In this document: in pieces, positions 55,116 through 64,000 of the stretch
How positions within the stretch are numbered: the first letter of the stretch is position 1
Layout of the letters: each line of letters opens with the position of its first letter
Assembly (NCBI RefSeq): GCF_947172395.1
Contig: NC_069108.1
Location: 186,001 to 250,000, forward strand
Length of the DNA stretch: 64,000 bases
Direction of reading: 5' to 3'
Source of the DNA: Bicyclus anynana
Lineage: Eukaryota > Arthropoda > Insecta > Lepidoptera > Nymphalidae
Notes under the pieces: generated by a model
Seen by the model: only the letters and a program-made list of their open reading frames with translations
Told to the model about the DNA's origin: nothing
Database searches by the model: none
Translations under genes and position numbers: made by a program

Positions 55116-55464
55116 ATTGAACCTATACTTATACCTACAGTTGTATGATAATAAACCAGCAGCCATTTTGTTTTGAATACTCGTCTGATAATGTGCGAGA
55201 TTAACCTGCTGGTAGCTATTCAGAGAGTCGATAAATACATTTATTTACATTACTTTATCGAGAGCGGAGTGAACTATAACCCAAGATAGAACAGTCTCAG
55301 CCATTTTAGGGATACCCCGAACAAAAAAAACCGATAAGTGCGAGTTGGATTTACACACCGAGGGTTCGGTACATATATTTCTTCGTCGAAAATAATAATT
55401 TGGAGCCGTTCCTTAAAAAAGACCCTAATTTTTTGTGATGTAGAATTTTTAGACGTTTCTCTGT

Positions 55465-55765
55465 TGCATCTATACTAATATTATAAAGCTGAGGAGTTTG
55501 TTTGTTTGTTTGATTGAACGCGCTAATCTCAGGAACTACTGGACCGATATGAAAATTTTTTTCAGTGTTAGATAGCCTATTTATCGCAGGGTACTGTCCT
55601 GGATGTCATGGTGTACTGGAGATATTCTGATGTGTGGCATAATTTCGAAATAAACGCATTTTTCTTTCTTTCTTTTTTTTTTTCTATAGACTATATTTTA
55701 TCCCCGTAGACCTTCGGGAACGGGAACCACGCGGGTGAAATAGCGCGGTGTCAGCTAGTCTAGTA
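55465..55765 (+). repeat. Common interspersed repeat, fuller copy
   Basis: From actaatattataaagctgag through cagtgttagatagcctattt to acgcgggtgaaatagcg...cagctagt. The start and end phrases are typical of this lepidopteran-type family. Confidence 0.65.
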
Positions 55766-55834
55766 TAAGACGATATCATTTGCTAAACATAGTTTTAAGT
55801 TAACGGGAATTAAGTATCTGCCAATAATACTAGG

Positions 55835-56015
55835 CAGATTGGGGTTTTCTTAATTGGTCCGGCTGGTGGGCGACTTCGGCCGTGGCTAGTTACCACCCTA
55901 CCGGCAAAGACGTACTACCGCCAAGCGATTTAGCGTTCCGGTACGATGTCGTGTAGAAACCGAAAGGAGTGTGGATTTTTATCCTCCTCCTATGAAGTTA
56001 GTCTGCTAGAAAAGT
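55835..56015 (+). repeat. SINE2, head truncated
   Basis: Begins within the region after the B box (ttcttaattggtccggct) and runs through gcgatttagcgttccggtac. Confidence 0.85.
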
Positions 56016-56199
56016 AGAAACATGTAATGAGGAGGGGTGAGAGGATTTTTACCAGAAGAATGTTGAATATGCAAGTGGAAAGACCCAAGACTCTGGATTA
56101 ATACACAGGCTACTTTTCATCCCAGAAAAATCCATGGTTCCCGCGGAATGTGTGAAAAACTAATTTCATGCGGACGAAGACGCGGGCGTCCGATATATA

Positions 56200-57700
56200 T
56201 TTTCCGAAAATTATCGAAAATACACAGTTATTACAACTAAAATATATGCAATAAAAATTGTCTAGTACCCAATGATTAACTTACAATACAAGTATGCTAA
56301 GAACTCACGTGTTAAGGCTCTCGCGAAAGACAACACCCTCCTTTATACACAGTCGAGTAAACACTGAACTCTGAGATGACATCTAAATACATCTAACGCA
56401 ATAGTTAGACGCGTTTGCTAATGACTAGGGTTGTTAGATATACTAAAATAATTATAATTGACGACCCCTCTATCACAGTTTGTAGTACTGTGGTTCTCAA
56501 CAATGAGGTCTTGCCCCTGTAGCTAACGACGATTCTCTTTCTACGATCGCAAACGCTTAGGAAACTAGAAAAATGTATCGAAGTGACATTTGCTGTCGAC
56601 AGGTCAGGATCTGTCATTCCCATACAATTTATTAGTTTTCGAAGCGTTAGTGTTTGTAGAAAGATGACGTGCCCCAGGCGACAATGAGATCGCAGTCAAA
56701 AGCAAGAGCCGTTGAACAAAAAGAAATGACCACCTACCATCAAAGTCGTACCGCCAAGCGATTTCGATTTGTCTTCGGGCCCCATCAGGCGATGCAGACT
56801 CCACTGAGCGCACACATGCACAATTTTGTGTTTATTTAAATTATATAGTTTTTAAACTAACTAAACACATAACTCGACATTGTAGGCAATATTTAGGTAT
56901 AATGTGTTTTAATAACTAAAATAAGCGACTAAATAAAATTAAGATAATTATGCTATAATCTTAAGGTCGCCATTGACGGTCAATTATTCTCACGTTTCTG
57001 AAAAGCTAACAGCAGTACCCACGCGGCATACTATACAAGTCATGTACGCAGTGACTAACACACGATCAATTCGTGAAAAGTCGTGGTGCTACAGAATCGT
57101 GAGAATAATTGACCGTTTGTGGCTAGCATCATGAAAAGATGACTAGACCCACCACACCGCCTCGATGTAGATCGGCGGTGATCCGTTACACAACCCTGTC
57201 ACTTGACCTGTTACGTCTTACGTAATGTTAACACGTATTGATTAGTGTTTAGTGATATTGCACTTTATCACATTCGTGTGATAGTGATAGCGCCGTGGAC
57301 GTGATACGTTTCGGAGAGACGTGATGATAATGATGAAGAATTTCTTCGCAATATTATCAAGTTGAAACTGTGGTGCCGGTTCTGGAAGATGGGTTTTGTA
57401 TTTGTTTATTTACAAGAAAAAAGTAATTTACAAAAATAACAATGCAACCTTATAAATATACATTATTTCATACTGAACATTTATTCACATTTTTTAAGCT
57501 GACACGCTTTTTAAAAATATTCAATCGATGTAAACAAACTATGTAGATAATTATATATGTAATATAATATTACAAGAATAGTTATTTATTCTACCACAAG
57601 CACTGACTTCATAATAGTACGTAGGTAAAATAATTTAAAGATCACTTAGATTACATGTGTTCGTGAAACAAATGATTACTTAAGGTTCTGGAAGATTGCA
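56200..57700. other. Intergenic, no gene seen
   Basis: AT-rich. An inverted pair (cggtcaattattctcacg / cgtgagaataattgaccg) at about 56979-57115 suggests a ~140-bp foldback. Confidence 0.5.
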
Positions 57701-57717
57701 GGTATAAAACTATTGAC

Positions 57718-57886
57718 GATCTCCGTGGCGCAGTGGTATGCGCAGTGGATTTACAAGACGGAAGTCCTGATTTCGATCCCCGGCTGGGCCAATTGAAGTT
57801 TTCTTAATTGGTCCAGGCCTGGCTGGTGGGAAGCTTCGGTCATGGCTAGTTACCACCCTACCGGTAGACGTAATGCCAAACGATTT
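57718..57886 (+). repeat. SINE2 5' part, interrupted
   Basis: Head ctccgtggcgcagtggtatg and a diverged B box (gatttcgatccccgg). Continues to gccaaacgat, where SINE3 interrupts it. Confidence 0.88.
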
Positions 57887-58197
57887 TGACGGCCGCGTGG
57901 CGCAGTGGGTAGTGACCCTGCTTTCTGCATCCACGGCCGTGGGTTCGATTCCCACAACTGGAAAATATTTGTGTGATGAACATGGGTGTTTTCCAGTGTC
58001 TGTGTGTATTTATACATTATATAAGTATTTATATGTAGTATATAATTGTATATTAATATTATAATATCAACTATCTTAGCACCCATAACACAAGCTACTC
58101 TGTATGCTTACTTTGGGGCTAGATAGTGATGTGTATTGTTTAAGTATATTTATTTATTATACTAATATTATATTTATTTATTATACTAATATTAATA
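57887..58197 (+). repeat. SINE3, tRNA-derived, nested in SINE2
   Basis: Own tRNA-like head (ggccgcgtggcgcagtgggt, B box gggttcgattcccac), body gatgaacatgggtgttttcc, and an AT-rich tail with a direct repeat of ttatttattatactaatatta. Confidence 0.88.
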
Positions 58198-58330
58198 TTT
58201 AGCGTTCCGATACGATGTCGTGTAGAAACCGAAAGGGTAAATTTTCATCCTACTCCTAACAAGTTAGCCCGCTTCCATCTTAGATTGCATCATCACTTAC
58301 CATCAGGTGGGATTGTTAGTATACGTATAG
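58198..58330 (+). repeat. SINE2 3' part, resuming after SINE3
   Basis: tttagcgttccgatacgatg onward completes the SINE2 that stops at 57886. Confidence 0.85.
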
Positions 58331-58589
58331 ATCACAGAGTAACCAGAGTAAGTATTTACGAGCAACATACTGAAGCCGGCGAAACCCATTAAAAAAACGT
58401 CACGCGTCTCCTTGACAACCGCATATACAAACTTACGATTTTTTTCTTGAATAATATTGAAAATTACTGATCACTGATTCGACGGTTAGTGTCGTACTGA
58501 ATCGAGAATGTATTACTTTTGAATTTCGTATTTGGAACGGCTACGCTCCATCTGTATATTATTGATTAATCTGTGGTATAGATGTACAA

Positions 58590-59095
58590 TAATAGGGATG
58601 ATGACAGTTTTTTAAATTGTATATAAATTAAGAGTACGCTAATAGTAAAGCAATTTTGTAAAAGTAACAGGGTATCTGCGATCATTACTTTCGGAGCTAC
58701 AGGGATTTAAAGGGTCAGATTTGCGGCGCTGCCGCGGATCTCTGAAAAACGCCCCATACAAAATGGTACGAACTAATGACGTCGTTGGCTCGCTGATTGT
58801 TAGATTTGTATGTGCGTTCAAACAAAATCACTAATATCTTTGTTATTTATGCGTTTATGTTTATAGTTCATTTTTTAAAAAATGTCACATTTAATGTAAG
58901 GAAGCTAAAACTGTATGAATTTTCATCTAATTACGATAAATAAAATTTGATAACTTTTGAAATTTTATAATCTTATTTATTTTGCAAATATCCAAACGTT
59001 CTTTGTTTTTTATGTATAAATTAGTTAACATTGACCTTATTTCCCGAATGTATCATAAAAATCAATATATTCAAACCTAGTCATCATCCCCATTG
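58590..59095 (-). mobile_element. ~550-bp dispersed element, copy 2 (inverted)
   Basis: Reverse complement of 47495-48045 with scattered differences (gatgacagttttttaaattg at its left, tcatcatccccat at its right). Confidence 0.75.
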
Positions 59096-59179
59096 TACAT
59101 GTTTGTGTTAAACACAATAAATATGTATTGATACAAACAAGCTAATTACAGATTCGTATGGTAATCAGGTTCGTTGGTC

Positions 59180-59600
59180 GTTTCCTCGACGACGCGTGCG
59201 CGCTCCGTGCGCGCTCCGTGCGCGCGGCGTGGCGGGTGACCTTTCGAAACTATATCTACTCGTAAACGTTACGAGTGTACTAGAGGCCGCCTGCTATTGC
59301 GTCCACATTCAATTATTTTTACAAATCCCGCGGGAACCATGGATTTTCATAAAGAATTACGCAACAAGAAATGTGAACGCACTGAAGCCGACTGGACGAC
59401 GAGCGCCTTACATCGCAAATCGTTCCCGCCAACTGATCGCTACCTCTCTCTAAATCCCTACTCTTTACGGAACAAGTCGCGCCACCTGGCGTCGGCACGA
59501 GTCAACACGAGATCGAGCGACGTCATGTCCATCCCAGACTACTATTTCCAACACTACTTAATTCTGTATTTCTATGATGATTTTAATTGGAAATTAAGAT
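59180..59600. repeat. GC-rich repeat segment with match to 13.97 kb
   Basis: Has a small tandem duplication gcgctccgtgc (59200-59222), a fragment of the common repeat (cccgcgggaaccatgg), and the dispersed segment aacacgagatcgagcgacgt shared with the PLC epsilon intron. Confidence 0.55.
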
Positions 59601-59609
59601 ACAAATTTA

Positions 59610-62540
59610 AAAAAAGAAACACACACACACATATTTATTTTTTCTGCTTTTGGAAACTTAACAGAAATGCATCGTTTTAAATGCCGTGCCACTTAATATT
59701 TTACTGGTCGAACATTGTCTACTAGTGCACTGCACTTACCGGCTACGTTTTTGTGTAGTAAAAAAATCTGCACGAAAATATAGCCGGGGTCAACGTACTT
59801 ACTTATCTTCTCACTAGACTAGAAGTTTTGACCAAGTTGAATAGTTTTTGTTTCCAAAAGGAGAAAAAATAAATAACCAAACGAATGTAGATATCCCATT
59901 TGTTTTTTTTTTTATTTATGTATCCTGATTTCTAATTCGAAAAATTAAAGAAATCCATTAAAGGATTAATTAAAACTATAAAGTATCGTAGATATGGGTA
60001 TATATTAGATTTGGTTTAGGTCGTACATTGCTCAAAAGATGGCGTTAAACGATGCCCGTAGACGCATAGATGGTAGCATCCATAGAGTAGAAATGGGTCT
60101 ACGACTCAATGTCTTCAGTTCCACCCAAGATCTTTTCACTTCAAGTATTTATGTAGAATCATACAAAAGGTATAGTTCCGCCACAGATGACTAGAGGGCG
60201 GCAATCATTTTTTTAATAGCCACACTGAAGATTTTTGTATTGGTATGCTTTTCCTTGTCATCATCCATCGCTTCATTTCACACAGCATTGTCCGAAATAT
60301 ATTTAAAGATCAATATTAGAATAACTTGACTTCAATAAAATGTCAATTCATAAACTTTTTCAATTTTAATTTGTTTAGAAAACCTCCTCTTGGAAATCAA
60401 AAAATCTTTTTTACATTTCATTTTGCAATATTTATAATAGAAAATGTCAACTTTAAGAACTGCGTTTGTAAATGTAAATGACAATACATTGATTTGATAT
60501 GAATTTAAATGATATAAATTGAAGACATGGCTGTTCGCAGTAATTTTAACTGCCTTTTCCCCATGGGAAAAAATAAAGGAAATAAAATGTAAATGTCAAT
60601 TGACATATGACAGATGACTCAAAACTACGAAATAAAAACATGATGATGCAGTTAATTATAAAGTTTTTGTCATTAATCGTATTTCGTTGCATCAATACTC
60701 AATTCATTTCCTGTGCTTTTTATCTGCGCATGCTGCTGGACATCGACGGACCCGCTTTTTATTCTTAACCCACGCTTTATCCAAAGGTCTTTGATTTTCT
60801 TTTCGTTTTGGTTTCTCGTGACGATTTCGCTATCGAAAGATAAAATATGTTGTGTACCTAACTGTGGTAAAACGCGTAAGTAAAATATTTTTAACAACTG
60901 CTTCATGCTTGTACATTATTATAATAAAAGTAAAAATTTAATTTATTAGATTAAATATAGTCCATTTAGTCATTCCGTAGAATTCTGACAATTCAATTTC
61001 CGTTTTCGGTGTTTCTATAATGTAAAACAGTTCCCATAAAAAAAGTCGACAAGTTGAACTAAAACAAAACTTATTCTTTCGATTCTAAGAATGAAATTTA
61101 CACAGGCCTAAGATTCAATTAAATTATAAATAAATATAACATTATCTTAATTTTAACTAACACAATTTACAAAATATTAAATTCGATAGAAATGACGTGG
61201 GAAAAAATATCATCAACTAGCCAGACCAGGGTAGACAGCAGATTTCACAAACTTTTTTGATAAAATGTAGTATTATTTGCGATGTTATTTTCGACTATAT
61301 AAAATTTTATTTCAATTTATTTTTAATATATATAAATATAATAATAATTTATGTTCAAATGCAATTTCCATAGCTTTATAAACACCAATAATTGTTGCCT
61401 TTATCCTTTAGAGGCACCTGACAGCTGTTATTTGTTAACACTAGAATCGCCGCCATCACAGTTTTGGAATGAAAAATTCTTTTACTGTTTGGAAGCTATA
61501 GGCCATATATTTCATCTCCTTATTCCTAAGACAACGGAAACTATGCGGGTGATACTGCGAGGTTCTGCAAATAGAATGGTTCTAGGTACATTACCTAGAA
61601 CCACCGTTGGGCTACTTTTATCCAATCTGTATCTATAACTATAATTCGATTTTAAATCGTCAACATAAATATATAATACATTCATCATAGATAACTTAGC
61701 AGTACAACAGAGTATCACTGATATTCGTTTACCCCTTAACACTGCGAGTTCAACCCAATCGAGTTGGGCCTAGCAGGTTAAGGGACATGTGGCGAGGACC
61801 ACCACCACCAAATTGACCATTTAAGTGACAATGTTAACGACACTTCTATTATTGAGGATGACTATGATGATAATGATGCTAATTAATAAATAAAACTTTC
61901 TATAATCACTTTTGATGTTTATATTTTCCTAAAACACCAAAATAAATTATTGTTATTATACTTCAAAGTGTGGATTATTTAGATTTTGCTTATTTAAAGT
62001 ACTAGATAATTCTGTAATAAATTTAGGTGAAATCAATTTTTATATTAAGAATGATTTTTAGTTTGGTTTGATGAAACAAACAGCAGAAAAAAGGTTTGTG
62101 GCAACTGAAATTTCAAAAGTGACTGACAAATGGAACCGGAAATAGAAATGTCAGAATTCTACGGAATTAAAAAACAGACTATAATAGTTTTTATTTTTGG
62201 TTAGACATAAGTTTTATACACTCTTTCATTTAATTACTTGACATTATTTTAAATATCAATGAAAGAGGAATACAATTTATGTCAAATTATTTTTCTTTAA
62301 TTCCTTTAAATCGGATTCGAAAATAAAAGTTAAAATTATGGGTAGGTACTATATATACTATAGCTACATACTCAGATAGGTATAGTTCTATATGGCTTAA
62401 AAGTAGTTACGCCACCGATCGCCAGGGGGCGCTACCTTCTTTGTTCGTTTGATTGTCCAGAGTGTTGACTATAAACATTCTACTCTATGGTTCCACCTCT
62501 GATTTTACTGATTATTCTTTGCAAAGCAAATGCAAAGTAA
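59610..62540. other. AT-rich intergenic sequence
   Basis: No gene I can support. A ca-rich microsatellite lies near 59618-59630. A short hairpin (ggttctaggta / tacctagaacc) is at 61577-61603. Confidence 0.45.
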
Positions 62541-62547
62541 TTCAAAA

Positions 62548-62574
62548 TGGCCGATGGTTCGAGAAAGGTGTGTC
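62548..62574 (+). CDS. Possible first coding exon of an unidentified gene
   Basis: ATG in good context (ttcaaaATGG) encodes MADGSRK and meets a donor AAG/GTGTGT in phase 0. The acceptor at 62719 is phase 0 and would continue with MDGKSTKEG. Support is weak: short exon, no homology. Confidence 0.25.
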
Positions 62575-62718
62575 GTGATATTGAATAGCGATTTTCGCCT
62601 GCATTTGATTGAATAGAACCTCAGTGAACGTTAAACGTGTCTATACTGGTGCGTAACATTGTTTTGTGATTACTTAAGAAGGATTTGGTATGTTTGATAT
62701 CCAGCTGGCCGCCTGCAG

Positions 62719-63005
62719 ATGGATGGCAAGTCGACAAAGGAAGGATGTTTTGTTGGAGGTGACCCGCCGTTTCTTGGCCTATTCCGCGAGGCCGCCGTCG
62801 CGTTCGACCGGGCCAGCACCGCGTACCGACCCGCTGGCGCCGCGTCGCGGTACCGTGATGATAAGTATGTCGGTTGGCTTACAGCGGCGTCGCCGGGCTC
62901 TGCGTACCGCCGCGTGGCACCGCAGCCCTCGCCGCCCGGGGCTTCGCCCCTCGCGACCGCGCGCGTTGGAGCCCTCGCTCCGCAGCTCTGTACTGCCTGA
63001 AGGAG
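62719..63005 (+). CDS. GC-rich candidate exon, product unknown
   Basis: Acceptor gccgcctgcag/ATGGATGG and strong donor AAGGAG/GTAAGC at 63006. In the first half the frame MDGKSTKEGCFVGGDPPFLG then LFREAAVAFDRAS has nearly all third positions G or C, as expected for coding sequence. It then loses that bias near 62850, and a different frame (ending SAALYCLKE, in phase with the donor) looks better after 62885. This could mean a very short intron, a frameshift, or a non-coding CpG-rich first exon. The first frame ends at TGA 62998-63000. Confidence 0.35.
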
Positions 63006-63009
63006 GTAA

Positions 63010-64000
63010 GCTTCACGAGATTCGTGTCAATTGTGTGGCCAAAAATCAATATTCTGTAGCGACGCCATTTTGTGAAAGTAATTATAGGTTCATACTTCAT
63101 ATTTGCTGCTTCAGCACCAAAAAGCACAATCGTTGTTAGTATTGCTGTAAATGTAAATTATATCTCTCAAATTGACGCGTCAATGGATAAAAACAATTTA
63201 ATTTCAGCACAAGGCAAAGACAAGTAGCTTGTATTTGAGATTACTGATGTTTATCAATTTGCATAAATATATTTACTGTAGTAAGATGTAAATTTTTGTA
63301 CTCAAACCTGCTTATTGTCCTCTCGACAGGACATAGTCCACTCTGCAACTTGCAGAACTGCAGGTATGGCAGCCTCATCGAGAGATGATTTGTGCCCTGT
63401 GCAACCTGTCACAACAATATATATAATGTACATGTCACTGACAGGATAATATATAGGCTTAATAATATCTATTTTGATAACCACATACAACTACAGTAAA
63501 AGCTCTTCATTCATGAGGTATTTGTTCTGTAAATGTGCTGCAAGTACAGACTTATGCAAAGGTTTAAAGAAATTAGTATAGATTTTTTCTTATTTGGTAG
63601 TTTCTAGAAGCTCCTTCAATTCAGACTGATATTAACAGTGATATGCTATTTACTTCTTGAATATAAAACTTTGGTTCATAACATTCATTCTTAAACCTAA
63701 AAGACAATCTATTCCATTGGCAATTTTGGCAATATTTTGTTATGTTTGAAGATTTCATGTCAGATTCTGCAGCCAGACCTTCTGCGGTTAAAGAAATATT
63801 TAGCTGCAAATATAGGAATTGGATTGTTTTTTCTTTAGTCTCAAAAACTGCAAGTAATTTTTAATTTAAAAAAAAGTGAATAAAGTTACATACCTTTCTG
63901 TAAAGTAAGTGTTTTAAACAGAGTAATTCTGTTACTCTGAACTAAACTGTTGAACAAATATCAAATAGGTTGAATTTTTTTTAAAATCATATATGAATCA
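63010..64000. other. AT-rich sequence downstream of the GC-rich patch
   Basis: If the patch is a first exon, this is its intron. No further exon is seen on either strand. Confidence 0.4.

Noticed and set aside
60816..60886. THAP-type zinc finger exon (CCVPNCGKTR before a GTAAGT donor)
   Set aside because: The frame has no start codon near it (the ATG at 60847 is in another frame and stops after four codons), and no downstream exon with the remaining THAP residues is visible.
62690..63139. 149-residue Arg/Pro-rich frame over the GC-rich patch
   Set aside because: Arg/Pro/Ser bias is what an off-frame reading of GC-rich sequence gives; third-position bias favours other frames.

Overview
This window looks like insect nuclear DNA, most likely from a butterfly or moth (Lepidoptera). 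That call is an inference. It rests on AT-rich introns and intergenic DNA, short GC-rich exons with canonical GT-AG junctions, and many copies of repeats I recognise as lepidopteran in style. These include tRNA-headed SINEs, RTE-type LINE tails ending in ATG triplets, and TIR/foldback elements carrying the 'accgacttcaaa' motif. There are no bacterial genes, operons, rRNAs or CRISPR arrays.

Three protein-coding genes are well supported. (1) The 5' end of CSTF1 (cleavage stimulation factor 50 kDa subunit, mRNA 3'-end processing) lies on the minus strand as three short phase-compatible exons between 5397 and 7204. Its WD40 part would lie off the left edge. (2) A phospholipase C epsilon gene (PLCE1-like) runs on the plus strand from 8446 to at least 22955. 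I can chain 19 exons with matching phases covering the second part of the catalytic X domain, the X-Y linker, Y, C2, and two Ras-association domains. Two further in-phase exons (23668-25782) would add an acidic, serine-rich tail of about 580 residues, but an in-frame TGA stands 9 bases before the strong donor that leads to them. The 5' part of the gene (CDC25-like, PH/EF, and the X-domain exon with the first catalytic histidine) is not visible in the 8.4 kb to the left, where CSTF1 lies in the opposite direction. (3) An intact single-exon-coded PP1 glycogen-targeting subunit (PPP1R3 family: RVxF motif plus CBM21) lies at 43910-44758, minus strand.

Layout: 1-5340 is a young Ty3/gypsy LTR retrotransposon (identical 314-bp LTRs, 6-bp target duplication, one long Pol ORF, no Gag capsid region) inserted into a SINE inside a CSTF1 intron. 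5397-7204 is CSTF1. 8446-25782 is PLC epsilon, with introns loaded with LINE tails, SINEs, long-inverted-repeat elements, a minisatellite and two small tandem duplications that copy splice donors. 25.8-43.9 kb is AT-rich and gene-poor, with several foldback/TIR elements and two short candidate ORFs. 43.9-44.8 kb is the PPP1R3-like gene. 45-62.5 kb is again a repeat field (SINEs, one nested pair, a 67-bp tandem array, two inverted copies of a ~550-bp element). 62.5-63.0 kb is a GC-rich patch that may be the first exons of an unidentified plus-strand gene.

The three genes do not form a pathway. PLC epsilon would link Ras/Rap-family GTPases to phosphoinositide hydrolysis, CSTF1 acts in nuclear polyadenylation, and the PP1 subunit directs phosphatase to glycogen. 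I found no clearly new multi-gene system. The most interesting point is the PLC epsilon 3' end: in-frame TGA, strong phase-0 donor, unrecognised tail.
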